Of a DNA stretch of 64,000 bases, positions 9,647 through 18,544 are shown one piece after another (positions within the stretch are counted from its first letter, which is position 1; every line of letters begins with the position of its first letter). The stretch spans positions 682,001 to 746,000 of the forward strand of contig NZ_CP152019.1 in assembly GCF_038622445.1 (NCBI RefSeq), written 5' to 3'. The DNA comes from Sporosarcina sp. FSL K6-1522 (lineage in GTDB: Bacteria; Bacillota; Bacilli; Bacillales_A; Planococcaceae). A model generated the notes under the pieces. That model saw nothing but the letters and a program-made list of their open reading frames with translations. It searched no databases and was not told the origin of the DNA. Both the position numbers and the translations under genes were made by a program.

Positions 9647-9988
9647 TTATGCATCTATTGTTTCGATATAAAATTCAGTTACCTTAGTTTTTTCAGCATT
9701 TGTTTTCGCTTCACAAAAAAGTACTATCGAAGTCTCTTCCCCATCAAACCATAGATAACTTATTTCTGCACAAAAGCCACTATTATCATTGTATTCGTAT
9801 ACATCTATGTTCATTTCTTCATCACTAGGTGGCAGAGTAAGTGTGCCTTGCAAGGATAGTACTTCTTTTAACAGCTCCTCAGTTTCACTGTTAATTTTAT
9901 TTTCTTTTTTAAGTTTATCGTAACGAAGGTTCACTAGATCAACGAGCGTTTCTTTCGTTACTTGTACTATTTGTTCTTCTAACATCAT
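9647..9988 (-). CDS. Hypothetical protein in immunity-like island
   Basis: 113-residue acidic soluble protein, not recognised. The N-terminal half is a charged helix-rich segment (QVTKETLVDLVNLRYDKLKK), the C-terminal half looks like beta strands (FCAEISYLWFDGEETSIVLF). No signal peptide or membrane segment. A GGGAG lies about 10 bases before the ATG pair. It lies 33 bases downstream of the 411-residue gene on the same strand, so the two are probably co-transcribed. Small, acidic and adjacent to SUKH and DUF1963 genes, it could be an immunity-type protein, but this is context only. Confidence 0.6.
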   Translation of the reverse strand: MMLEEQIVQVTKETLVDLVNLRYDKLKKENKINSETEELLKEVLSLQGTLTLPPSDEEMNIDVYEYNDNSGFCAEISYLWFDGEETSIVLFCEAKTNAEKTKVTEFYIETIDA

Positions 9989-10021
9989 CGATAATTAACT
10001 CCCTAATTATGAAATGGTTAA

Positions 10022-11257
10022 CTATATAAGTTCTTTAATGATCGCTTCAAAGCGTGTGCGATATGGTTCTGGAATGCACTTAAATGCTGGGCTAGTGAAG
10101 TCATTGAAATGGGTAATACCAAAGCATGTGTATAACAGCTGCGCTACAGCCATATCTTTATATTCCTCAATTTCTTCATTTTGTTCGAGAGGAATATATG
10201 GACAAAGTTCTATGAGTGGTATCGTCATAAATTTTTCGAGCCATTGTAAACTTTCCTCTGTGCTCATGGCTTGCTCAAAGGAAGCATCATATGGAACTTC
10301 TTGTACAGATTGTACCGTACATACAAAGACAGGCAATGTTTCAGGTGTTAGTCCAAATGTTTCAACATAGGATTTTGCAAAGTACTCAGGCATTGGTGAG
10401 TGGTCACCATCGCATTCGTACATATAGTCGATTACAAGCTTAGCATAGCTTTTATCATATAAACCAAGACCCAAAACGGCGAATGTGCTTGGCATCGCAG
10501 CCTCTTCATCATCGACATCTTCATAAAAATGATATTGTGCCATTGCCTTATAGCTATACTCAACGAGTGCATCATGTAGGCTAGGATAACTAACGGCTTT
10601 AGCAAAGAAGTGATGGGATGATGTAATAGGTAAACGCTCGATTGGTAAAGTTAAATTACTCTGACCTTCATAATAAATACCGTAACTTTTCGGGAAATCT
10701 TCTTCTAATAAAGCATTTAAATAGGCGAGTGCTTGGCGATAAGCTTCCTCGCTTTCTTCTTTCATTTGAATCGTAATCTTTGCCAGCACATCATTGGCTT
10801 GGCAAAAAATTAGGTCGGATTCCGCTTGTTGTTTATGTTTCGGCAAAGTGCCAGAGCCGATTGTAATGAGTGAGTTATAAGTTTCTATGTCCAATTCTTT
10901 AATCGTTGCTAACAATTCGTCGACTGTTAAAGATTCAAAACTTGCACCATATTTTCTTAAATTGATTGTATAGTAGCGTAGCAATGGTAAGTAGGCTACG
11001 GATCGGTGTTTGTCAGTGAAGCGAGCAAGGCAGTAACGCTGTGTCTCGAAGCCAAACTCTTGACGGAATATATCTAGCAATGTGAGCTGCTGATAATGGC
11101 AAAGTACTTCATGCAATGTAATGTTGTCGAGTGAAAAAGAAGGTGTGCTGATTTTAGAAGGATAGACGTCTGTTTCAATGTTATATTGTTTAGAAAGTAG
11201 ATCTTGCTCAAGTTGCTTCCATAACAGCTCATTTTTAGTAAATCGCTCGGTTTTCAT
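10022..11257 (-). CDS. Large hypothetical protein (possibly DUF6138)
   Basis: 411-residue acidic cytosolic protein without signal peptide or membrane helices. I do not recognise a catalytic motif. From memory it resembles proteins labelled DUF6138 in Bacillales, which I cannot verify. Sequence features: mostly helical, many aromatic and acidic residues, a DVDDEEAAM stretch near residue 255, and a C-terminal segment LLYTCFGITHFNDFTSPAFK. First gene of a two-gene minus-strand unit with the 113-residue protein; divergent from the DUF1963 gene at 11485. Neighbours are immunity-type families, so a role in toxin neutralisation or contact competition is possible. Confidence 0.6.
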   Translation of the reverse strand: MKTERFTKNELLWKQLEQDLLSKQYNIETDVYPSKISTPSFSLDNITLHEVLCHYQQLTLLDIFRQEFGFETQRYCLARFTDKHRSVAYLPLLRYYTINLRKYGASFESLTVDELLATIKELDIETYNSLITIGSGTLPKHKQQAESDLIFCQANDVLAKITIQMKEESEEAYRQALAYLNALLEEDFPKSYGIYYEGQSNLTLPIERLPITSSHHFFAKAVSYPSLHDALVEYSYKAMAQYHFYEDVDDEEAAMPSTFAVLGLGLYDKSYAKLVIDYMYECDGDHSPMPEYFAKSYVETFGLTPETLPVFVCTVQSVQEVPYDASFEQAMSTEESLQWLEKFMTIPLIELCPYIPLEQNEEIEEYKDMAVAQLLYTCFGITHFNDFTSPAFKCIPEPYRTRFEAIIKELI

Positions 11258-11484
11258 GGTATTATCTTCCTCTCATTTTTCTATCTTCAATATAGTACGT
11301 GTGTTCCTTTTTGTAAAGCTTATATTTTGAATTACGAAAATACTCTTATGGTAATAGTTATAACAGAGAAATCTGACTTATTGTGTTAATTTGTGGTTAA
11401 GAATGGTACACTAAAAGGAACATTAGTTCGTTATGTGTGATGAAAATAGATATTCAACATTCATATCAAAAGGAGGATGGTTTC

Positions 11485-12177
11485 ATGGATATTAAACAAA
11501 TTAAGGGGAAATTATTTAAAGAAGCAACCATTTTTAAGACGGGTGGGTTTCGACCTACTGAAGAATTAGGAGAAAGTTGGATTGGCAAAGTTTTATGGGG
11601 AACAGAACAAGAAAATATCCCCTCACAATTTGACCCGATTTTCACGTTATTTTTAAACGACTTACCCTATTGTCCAGAGGAAATTAAACACTATCAATTA
11701 ATAACCATTTCTTTAAATTTCGCTGTATTTGACCACCTTGTTGATCCGGATTTATCTCCGTTTTTTAAAATAAATTGCTATACAAGTTTAGAAGAATTAC
11801 AAAAGATTAACGCACAATCCACTTTGATTAGTCCTTTTCCACTAACAGCTGAATATATAAAAAATGATACTCCATCCTGGGATTCAGGATTTATAGAGAC
11901 AGATCTTGAAGATGAAATCATCAGGCTTGAAGAGGACGACGGTCAAAGTGACTTTAATTATTACGATGATATTGTGGAGGAGATGTATTCGATACATAAA
12001 GTTGGCGGATATCCTTCATTCTCACAAAGTGGCGTTTCTTTCGGAGACGATTACCCTTTCGTATTCCAAATAAGTTCCGATTATAAAGCGCAATTTAACA
12101 TAGTAGATGATGGGAATTTTTATTTTTTCTACAATAAAGAAAAAGATGATTGGATTGTTTACTGTGATTTTTATTGA
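11485..12177 (+). CDS. DUF1963 / YwqG-family protein
   Basis: 230 residues. The C-terminal part carries the family motif HKVGGYPSFSQSG followed by beta strands FVFQISSDYKAQFNI and a closing FYFFYNKEKDDWIVYCDFY. Family members are soluble beta-rich proteins of unknown biochemistry, often near polymorphic toxin loci (B. subtilis YwqG sits beside the ywqH-L toxin operon). The start is set at the ATG preceded by AAAGGAGG with 8-base spacing; an ATG 16 codons upstream has none. It heads a plus-strand run of three immunity-type genes transcribed against the replication fork. Strongly acidic. Confidence 0.8.
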   Translation: MDIKQIKGKLFKEATIFKTGGFRPTEELGESWIGKVLWGTEQENIPSQFDPIFTLFLNDLPYCPEEIKHYQLITISLNFAVFDHLVDPDLSPFFKINCYTSLEELQKINAQSTLISPFPLTAEYIKNDTPSWDSGFIETDLEDEIIRLEEDDGQSDFNYYDDIVEEMYSIHKVGGYPSFSQSGVSFGDDYPFVFQISSDYKAQFNIVDDGNFYFFYNKEKDDWIVYCDFY

Positions 12178-12233
12178 ACCTATTCTTTATTTTGTCACCT
12201 CTATTAAATTAAAACTAAATAAAAAGGAGTAGT

Positions 12234-13082
12234 ATGATGCGAGAAAATTGGCGTAAACAAGCGATTATCGAGGCATTGAAAGAATTTGATCTGGCAGGGA
12301 AAAAAGAGTTAGAAACACTTTTAATGGAGCATGCTCAAGTTTCGCTACAATTTGAACTTGATTGTAAGGAAAACTATGAGCGGGTTGGGAATAGTCGCAT
12401 AGCAGGACGTCCTGATTTGCCACCGTCCATTGAGTGGCCATGTACGGAGGATGGAGAAGCATACACATTTTTAGCACAAATTAATTTAAGTGAATTGCCA
12501 TTTCTGCCTGCAGATAATTGGCCGTCGTCAGGAATGCTTTACTTCTTTTTAGGTTTGGATGAACCTGCCTATGATGTTGAGCACCAGGTTTTTTATTACG
12601 ATGGGGATTTGACCCATTTGACTTTGGCAAGCTTGCCTGAAGGGACCGAGGAAATAAATGCAGAAGAACGCGATTTTATTTCACATCAAGTTACGTGGCA
12701 ACCTCATTTATCATTTCCTGATTTAGGAGAAGCCTCGGAGATGTTGTTTGAGGAATATGAAGACCTCGATACAGAGTTGAGCGGGGTTAGTGATGCACTT
12801 GGAGGAGGATTGCAAACCTGGGCTGGAGAAACGCAGCTCGATGCTTATTTATGCCGAAATGGGCTAGGTGACTTTTTATTCAATACCTATGAAATGCCGA
12901 AAAAATTACAACAGGAGGCACGACAAGGGGCGCAAAATTGGCAAGTGTTGTTCTCACTATCTTCTTTACGTGAGGTGAATATGTGCTGGTGGGATGCCGG
13001 ATATTTGGAGTTTTTAGTTCATGTTGAAGATTTAAAAGAAGGCCGCTTTGCTAATACCTATCTTAATTTAGCAACAAGCTGA
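12234..13082 (+). CDS. DUF1963 / YwqG-family protein, second copy
   Basis: 282 residues and a clearer family member: the N-terminal signature RIAGRPDLPPSIEWP plus FLAQINLSELP and GMLYFFLG matches the conserved DUF1963 core, and the C-terminus has MCWWDAGYLEFLVH. Only remotely similar to the DUF1963 gene 56 bases upstream, so they are not a recent duplication. AAAGGAG precedes a double ATG; either could be used. No signal peptide or membrane helix. Same direction as, and probably co-transcribed with, the flanking genes. Confidence 0.83.
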   Translation: MMRENWRKQAIIEALKEFDLAGKKELETLLMEHAQVSLQFELDCKENYERVGNSRIAGRPDLPPSIEWPCTEDGEAYTFLAQINLSELPFLPADNWPSSGMLYFFLGLDEPAYDVEHQVFYYDGDLTHLTLASLPEGTEEINAEERDFISHQVTWQPHLSFPDLGEASEMLFEEYEDLDTELSGVSDALGGGLQTWAGETQLDAYLCRNGLGDFLFNTYEMPKKLQQEARQGAQNWQVLFSLSSLREVNMCWWDAGYLEFLVHVEDLKEGRFANTYLNLATS

Positions 13083-13147
13083 TAACAGTAATGGCGTGAA
13101 GAGGTATCGCAGAGATTCGATAAAGATGGTTGAGTAGATTGTAAAGG

Positions 13148-13627
13148 ATGAATAACAAAATGAAACTAGAAGAAATAAAGGATTCATTAGAAAAAGTATA
13201 TGCTTCGAGTTTAGCAGAAATAGAGCCCGAATTAGAAGAAGACTTATTCATTTTTGAAAAACAACATCAAATTGCTATTCCTTCAGAATACAGGAAACTA
13301 TTAAAAGAATATGGTGCTTTTAATTTTGGACAGGAACCGTTTATATACACGTTAAAAGAATTATCCAAAGAATATCCAAATTTTCTCGATACTTATAAGG
13401 AATATCAAGAGGGCTACGATATGCCAGAAAATTTATGCCCATTCCCTATTGGCTTTTTCGGTGAAGGAAGTGTAGCCATTATTGATAGGTACACTGAAAA
13501 AGTATTTATATTACTCCATGACGCGTATGAAGATGTCCCACTGGAAGAAATTGCAGTAGATTTTGTTTCTTTACTAAAGTTTGGCATGGACAACATGTAT
13601 GAATGGCTTGAAAAAATAAATTCTTAG
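13148..13627 (+). CDS. SUKH (SMI1/KNR4) family immunity-type protein
   Basis: 159 residues with the SUKH core: EEDLFIFEKQHQIAIPSEYR, KLLKEYGAF, then FPIGFFGEGSVAIID and the C-terminal helix. In bacteria SUKH proteins commonly protect against polymorphic and contact-dependent toxins, including nuclease toxins. No toxin gene lies next to it in this window. AAAGG just before the first ATG suggests translation may begin at the ATG in the fifth codon (MKLEEIKD). Last gene of the plus-strand island; a strong convergent terminator follows. Confidence 0.85.
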   Translation: MNNKMKLEEIKDSLEKVYASSLAEIEPELEEDLFIFEKQHQIAIPSEYRKLLKEYGAFNFGQEPFIYTLKELSKEYPNFLDTYKEYQEGYDMPENLCPFPIGFFGEGSVAIIDRYTEKVFILLHDAYEDVPLEEIAVDFVSLLKFGMDNMYEWLEKINS

Positions 13628-13731
13628 CCTGCAAAAGACTGATATTTGCTTTAACACATGGTAACTAACAGAATCTATAATCACCGAAAATGGGTGTGCT
13701 TAAACAAGCTTTATTACACTAAATTAGCTTT

Positions 13732-13764
13732 AAGGGAGGAATTAAATGTAATTCCTCCCTTTTA
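13732..13764. terminator. Bidirectional terminator between immunity island and importer operon
   Basis: 13-bp perfect stem (AAGGGAGGAATTA, 13732-13744 with 13749-13761), loop AATG, T-run on the plus strand and a shorter one on the minus strand. Confidence 0.88.
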
Positions 13765-13777
13765 AGAACGAGTGTGT

Positions 13778-14878
13778 CTAGAAGCTAATTCGCTTTTCGC
13801 TTTGAGCATCAAAGAAATGGGACTTTTCCATATTAAGGACTATATCAACCTTTGATTGACTATGCACATCAATTGAGGAGTCAACACGTGCAACGAAAGA
13901 TTGACCATTAATGTTGGAATAGAGATATGTTTCAGCCCCCATTAATTCTGCTACCTCGATAGTGACTGTTACCTTTGTATGATGTGGTAAGTCTACTAGT
14001 GTTTTTTCATAATAAAAATCTTCCGGACGTATACCTACAATGATTTCTGTATTGGCATACCCTTTACTTTTCAAATACTTCATCTTTTCTTGTGGAACTT
14101 CAAGCTCCCACTCCCCAACCTTAAAGTGACTTTCTGTTAATTTGCCTTTGAAAAAATTCATTCCTGGGGAGCCAATAAAACCACCGACAAATATATTATC
14201 TGGTCTTTCATAGACTTCCTTAGGTGTACCGACTTGTTGGATGATGCCGTCCTTTAGTACAACCAAGCGCGTTGCCATCGTCATGGCTTCTGTTTGGTCA
14301 TGTGTAACGTATACCATTGTTGTTTGCTGCTTTTGGTGTAACTTTGAAATCTCAGCACGCATTTGAACACGTAACTTTGCATCTAAGTTTGACAATGGCT
14401 CGTCCAATAAGAAAACTTTTGCATTTCGAACAATCGCTCGACCTAATGCAACCCGCTGACGCTGTCCCCCTGAAAGTGCTTTTGGCTTTCTCTCTAAATA
14501 CTTTTCAAGCCCAAGGATTTGCGCAGCAGATTTCACACGTTGGTCAATCTCCGTTTTACTATATTTTCGTAGCTTTAAACCGAATGCCATGTTGTCGTAT
14601 ACAGTCATATGTGGATAAAGGGCATAGTTTTGAAAAACCATTGCAATGTCTCGATCTTTTGGTGTAACATCATTCATGCGCTGTCCATTAATATAAAAGT
14701 CACCCTCTGAAATCTCTTCAAGCCCTGCAATCATTCGTAATGTCGTAGATTTTCCACACCCAGAAGGACCAACCAACACAATAAATTCGCCATCACTTAC
14801 TTCTAGATTAAAATCTTTCACAATTGTTGTATCCTGATCATATTTCTTATAAATATTTTTGAATGATAACTGAGCCAT
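13778..14878 (-). CDS. ugpC: ABC importer ATPase, UgpC/MsmX (MalK-like) family
   Basis: 366 residues. Cytoplasmic ATPase driving the importer encoded upstream. Walker A GPSGCGKSTT (about residues 37-46), Q-loop in VFQNYALYPH, signature LSGGQRQRVALGRA, Walker B VFLLDEPLSNLDAKL, H-loop VYVTHDQTEAM, and the C-terminal TOBE-type regulatory domain (IVGIRPEDF) that MalK/UgpC proteins use. GGAGG 6-7 bases before the ATG. Last gene of the operon, after the HAD and PHP genes and separated by 69 bases. Such ATPases often serve several importers, so the family does not fix the substrate. Confidence 0.92.
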   Translation of the reverse strand: MAQLSFKNIYKKYDQDTTIVKDFNLEVSDGEFIVLVGPSGCGKSTTLRMIAGLEEISEGDFYINGQRMNDVTPKDRDIAMVFQNYALYPHMTVYDNMAFGLKLRKYSKTEIDQRVKSAAQILGLEKYLERKPKALSGGQRQRVALGRAIVRNAKVFLLDEPLSNLDAKLRVQMRAEISKLHQKQQTTMVYVTHDQTEAMTMATRLVVLKDGIIQQVGTPKEVYERPDNIFVGGFIGSPGMNFFKGKLTESHFKVGEWELEVPQEKMKYLKSKGYANTEIIVGIRPEDFYYEKTLVDLPHHTKVTVTIEVAELMGAETYLYSNINGQSFVARVDSSIDVHSQSKVDIVLNMEKSHFFDAQSEKRISF

Positions 14879-14947
14879 AATTGCCTCCTGTTAATTTCGG
14901 CTATTCTTCGGAATACTGTTACGGACAATACTAATCATATAGTTGTT

Positions 14948-15655
14948 TTACAATTTTCCGGGAATATCCTTTATACTATTTAAAATATAGTCCGCTTTCC
15001 CTTCCAAATCTTCCTTACTGCTCGCACCTGACAGGACACCTACTACTTTAATATGACTATTTCGTGCAAACGTAACGTCTGTTAGTGTATCACCAACCAT
15101 TAAAACCCCTTCTTCATCCAGTGAGAATTTCTCTTTGAACATATGGAAAAAATCACTGTCAGGTTTTGGTTTATTAATACCATCGTCTGCACCTAAAAAG
15201 TCCACATAATCATATAATCCTGTCATTTTAAGCGAATGTATGGCTGCATCGACATCATCCGCTGTCACAACCCCTATTACATATTCTTGCTCTTTTAAAT
15301 ACTTTAATGTTTCCCTTGCACCTTCCACTTCAGTAAAAACAAGGTCATCTGATGTAGAGTGCCTCTTGAATAGTGCACATACATCATCAATAAAGCTCTC
15401 TTTATTGATATTTGGGTCCTCTACTAATGAAAACCATGCATCCGCAATAAAATAATTTGTTTGACAGGCAAGTAAGCTTGTACTCTCAAAATTATTATCA
15501 CTCAGACCGATGGATTCCAAATACTCATTTCGTTTGCCATCTAGACTCGGATACATTTGAAATACACTATCTATTACATGATGAACGATTTTGTACCAGA
15601 CAGAATCTAGCTGTATTAACGTGCCGTCTTTATCAAAGATGATCCCTTTCTTCAT
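14948..15655 (-). CDS. HAD-family phosphatase (phosphoglycolate phosphatase-like)
   Basis: 235 residues. Motif I FDKDGTLI with nucleophile and general acid Asp, a helical cap domain, motif II with VVTADD, the conserved Lys in NKPKPDSDF, and motif IV MVGDTLTDVTFA. It should remove phosphate from a small cytoplasmic metabolite. Overlaps the PHP-esterase gene by four bases (ATGA-type), a sign of translational coupling, so the two probably act in sequence: esterase, then phosphatase. Substrate unknown. Confidence 0.87.
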   Translation of the reverse strand: MKKGIIFDKDGTLIQLDSVWYKIVHHVIDSVFQMYPSLDGKRNEYLESIGLSDNNFESTSLLACQTNYFIADAWFSLVEDPNINKESFIDDVCALFKRHSTSDDLVFTEVEGARETLKYLKEQEYVIGVVTADDVDAAIHSLKMTGLYDYVDFLGADDGINKPKPDSDFFHMFKEKFSLDEEGVLMVGDTLTDVTFARNSHIKVVGVLSGASSKEDLEGKADYILNSIKDIPGKL

Positions 15656-17076
15656 TCCCTACTCCCCCTCAAAATATCGTTCCATCTTTTGCCATCCCTG
15701 TTACCGCTGTTATTATGAATAGGATTTATAAATGCGACTAATTCATCATCTTCCCAGCCCTCAATTCGGGCATACGAACCTTCATTTAATTCAAAACTAA
15801 AGTGTACTTTTTCACCAAATTCTTTTGCTGCCACTTGACTATCCATAATCAATCTCCACTCGCACGGCTTATCTGCATGAATGGTGTAGTGAATATTTCC
15901 TTGAGCCTCATCCCCAACATAAATGGATTTATTTTCATTTTGAATGGCCAGCTCTACTTTCCTAAATCTTGAAAAATAGATTCTCCCTTTTGAGATAGCC
16001 TCCTTTAAGTTTTTAATAGATAAGCCATCACATAATACATACGTTCCTGGATCTCCATAAATGGATGGATCTTTAGCTCCTGGGAACCTTTTAGATGGAT
16101 GTAAGTGAGAATCGCTTCCGCCAATCCCCCAGATTTTAAGACCGCTTAACCACATTTGATCGAAGAACTTTAAAGCTTCTAGCGTAGATTGCTTACTTTT
16201 CCCGTAAGTTGGATCACACATGATTTCAATTGTATGAACATTTTCTAGTTTAATGTTGATTTGGTTCATCCAAGGTGCCATGAATGGATGGTTTACACTT
16301 ATTAAACAATCTTTTTCTTTCATATGAGAAAACAATTCATCCATACTTTCTGGGTTAAGAGACTCATCTAAATAATCCGTGAATTCAACGTATTCTTTTA
16401 TCCCGAATACATTGTAATGCCCATAAGGAGTTGTAAGTTCCATCGATGGTATGATTAATGTGCTTCCTTTTTGATAAGATGGCGTAACAATATTATGTTC
16501 CGTTACATATAAAAAATCCAACTCTTGTTTTTCACATACGCTCATTGCCAGCTGATCATCCATATCGCCATCTGTCAAATCGGTGTGGACATGAAAATCT
16601 CCTTTGTACCAACGATGCTCTTCATTCACTACTTTTTCAAAATTGGATGCTTCAATAAATACATTTTCCTTACAAAAATGCGCTCGATTATATTCTCGTT
16701 CTAACTCGTCATTCACTACTATATTCACTTGATAATCCAGTTTTGTCCCCGTAAATTTAAGTGCTTTATCCGCACAATGCGGGGTATATACTACTTCTAA
16801 TTCCCAGTTACCGGACGATATTTCTCCTCCAACACAACCCGCTGAGCAATACTTTGAATCTTTTGCAACGGCCAATTTCTCACTAACTATCGGTGTTTGA
16901 TACTGTAGACGTACATGCCCATTAGGGTCTCTTAAAATTAATAACAGAGGTATTTTTCGACTAACTCCCTGATCAATAGTTACTGTAAAGTTGACAATAT
17001 CAATTACATCCATTACCAAATGATGTTTGTTTTTAACAAATGGAGAAAGAGTCATGGAACCTTTCAATTCAATCAT
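15652..17076 (-). CDS. PHP-domain metallo-hydrolase, CehA/McbA-like
   Basis: About 474 residues. The catalytic PHP domain starts near residue 178: GDFHVHTDLTDGDMDDQ, then FLYVTEHN, PSMELTTPYGHYNVFG, SVNHPF and GIGGSDSHLHP, which together supply the usual trinuclear metal ligands. The N-terminal ~170 residues form a separate beta-rich region. PHP enzymes of this group cleave phosphodiester or related ester bonds. Start chosen at the ATG of MIELKGS, 8 bases after AAAGGTG; an in-frame upstream extension of 20 codons has no ribosome-binding site. No signal peptide, so it acts on the imported substrate inside the cell. It sits between the binding-protein gene and the HAD gene. Confidence 0.85.
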   Translation of the reverse strand: MIELKGSMTLSPFVKNKHHLVMDVIDIVNFTVTIDQGVSRKIPLLLILRDPNGHVRLQYQTPIVSEKLAVAKDSKYCSAGCVGGEISSGNWELEVVYTPHCADKALKFTGTKLDYQVNIVVNDELEREYNRAHFCKENVFIEASNFEKVVNEEHRWYKGDFHVHTDLTDGDMDDQLAMSVCEKQELDFLYVTEHNIVTPSYQKGSTLIIPSMELTTPYGHYNVFGIKEYVEFTDYLDESLNPESMDELFSHMKEKDCLISVNHPFMAPWMNQINIKLENVHTIEIMCDPTYGKSKQSTLEALKFFDQMWLSGLKIWGIGGSDSHLHPSKRFPGAKDPSIYGDPGTYVLCDGLSIKNLKEAISKGRIYFSRFRKVELAIQNENKSIYVGDEAQGNIHYTIHADKPCEWRLIMDSQVAAKEFGEKVHFSFELNEGSYARIEGWEDDELVAFINPIHNNSGNRDGKRWNDILRGSRE

Positions 17077-17153
17077 GATTTTCACACCTTTTCTATTTTT
17101 AATAACCCAATATAGGGGGCTCTTATTTCTTGACAAAGTACTGCATGAAAAGT

Positions 17154-18515
17154 TTATTTCTGTTTTTCTAGCACTTTATCTAATGCTTCCTGCGCAATTT
17201 TAGCGGCTTCATCCAATGCTTGTTTTGCAGGGACTCCTTCAATTTCTACCTTGTCCTTAGCTACGTTTAATGCATCATTGATTTTGCCATCTGTTGGATC
17301 CAAAAATGGCATCACTCCGTATTGATTTGCTTGCTCTAAAGGAACTAATGCTTGTGGCTGCTTTTTAACAAACTCTGCATAAGGTCCATAATCTGTTACA
17401 TTATTTTGAACAGGTATATAGCCTGTTGCCATTGACCATTCCGCCGTTTTCTCAGTACTTGTCGCGAATTTCATAAAATCATACGCGCCTTGCGCTACTT
17501 CTGGGTCAATATTTCTTGTTAATGTTAATAAATACGTTTCTAATTTTGGTGCTGGTTTATGATTCTCCCAACCTGGTTGTGGTAGCACGCCAAATGTGTC
17601 AAGTCTGTCTTGCTCATCTCCCCCCTCACCTAAGGATTTAAATACAAATCCTTGGTCGCCAGATGAACCTGTAAAGCCCAACGTTCTCCCTTCAACTAAA
17701 TCAATGATCGTGTTGTCCCAATATTCCCATCCTGTTCCCCCTGTGTGAATATCCATGATTTTATCTTCATGAAGCCATGTCCGAAATTTCTCCCATACCG
17801 TGACCCATGTTTCATCGTTGATTAACACTTTTGTTCCATCTTCACTTAATACACTTCCCCCAGCACTGTGAACCGCGTCAATTAAGTTTGATGTGCCCCA
17901 AATTGGCATCCAACCCGCGTATGTCACATCACCATTTGCATCACGTTTTGAAACTTTTTGTGCTACTTCTTCTAACCCTTCCCACGTCTTTAAGTCATCA
18001 GCAGTAAAGCCATTCTCTTTTAACACTTTTTTATTGTAATAAAGAACCTGGGTTGTACCATATAAAGGGATTCCATATAAATCCCCGTCAAATCTCGCTT
18101 GCTCAATAAAGCCTTTACCATAATCCTCTACTTTTAATTCATTATCCGAATTTATATATTCATCCATAGGTACAATTAACTCTTTCTTAATATAATCTTG
18201 CACGACATTTGAACCTATTAATGCAATCGCTTCTTGGTTATTCGCTGCAAATCCACTTTGAAGCTTTTGATATGACTCCGTGTAGTTACCTGCTTTCGTC
18301 GTTTTCACGACATATTTATCCTGACTATCATTATACTCTTTCACAATTTCATCTAAGCGATCCGCAAGTGAACCGCCTACTCCATTGATAAATGGTACAA
18401 CAATTTTATCGCCTTCTTTACTAACTTTGACAGTACTTCCTTGCCCTCCTGAGCAACCTGCAAGTGCTCCAACAAATAAGAGCAAAACTGTTAAAATCAT
18501 TACTAATTTTCTCAT
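17154..18515 (-). CDS. ABC importer substrate-binding lipoprotein (UgpB-like, family 1)
   Basis: 453 residues. Lipoprotein signal peptide with lipobox LAGC (Cys21), so it is anchored outside the membrane. The mature part matches family-1 extracellular binding proteins (sugars, glycerol-3-phosphate): IPLYGTTQVLYYNKKVLKEN, YDFMKFATSTEKTAEWSMAT, GYIPVQ. AAGGAG 9 bases before the ATG. Located after the two permease genes and before the PHP gene. Resembles UgpB-type proteins, but without structure the ligand is open; glycerophosphodiesters or another organophosphate fit the downstream esterase and phosphatase. Confidence 0.9.
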   Translation of the reverse strand: MRKLVMILTVLLLFVGALAGCSGGQGSTVKVSKEGDKIVVPFINGVGGSLADRLDEIVKEYNDSQDKYVVKTTKAGNYTESYQKLQSGFAANNQEAIALIGSNVVQDYIKKELIVPMDEYINSDNELKVEDYGKGFIEQARFDGDLYGIPLYGTTQVLYYNKKVLKENGFTADDLKTWEGLEEVAQKVSKRDANGDVTYAGWMPIWGTSNLIDAVHSAGGSVLSEDGTKVLINDETWVTVWEKFRTWLHEDKIMDIHTGGTGWEYWDNTIIDLVEGRTLGFTGSSGDQGFVFKSLGEGGDEQDRLDTFGVLPQPGWENHKPAPKLETYLLTLTRNIDPEVAQGAYDFMKFATSTEKTAEWSMATGYIPVQNNVTDYGPYAEFVKKQPQALVPLEQANQYGVMPFLDPTDGKINDALNVAKDKVEIEGVPAKQALDEAAKIAQEALDKVLEKQK

Positions 18516-18544
18516 CCAGAATGTCTCCTTTATATGTAGTTTAG

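Noticed and set aside
10014..10370. Plus-strand 118-codon open frame opposite the 411-residue gene
   Set aside because: Fully inside a well-supported coding gene on the other strand, no ribosome-binding site and no known motif; an antisense shadow.
9647..13627. Complete toxin-antitoxin or contact-dependent inhibition system
   Set aside because: Only immunity-type genes are present; no toxin, LXG/WXG100 domain or secretion component is visible, so a complete system is not claimed.
14317..14667. Plus-strand 116-codon open frame within the ugpC region
   Set aside because: Opposite the conserved ATPase core; composition follows from the opposite strand.
14953..14966. Noc-site-like ATTTTCCGGGAATA
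   Set aside because: Several mismatches to the strict palindrome and located inside the HAD gene end.
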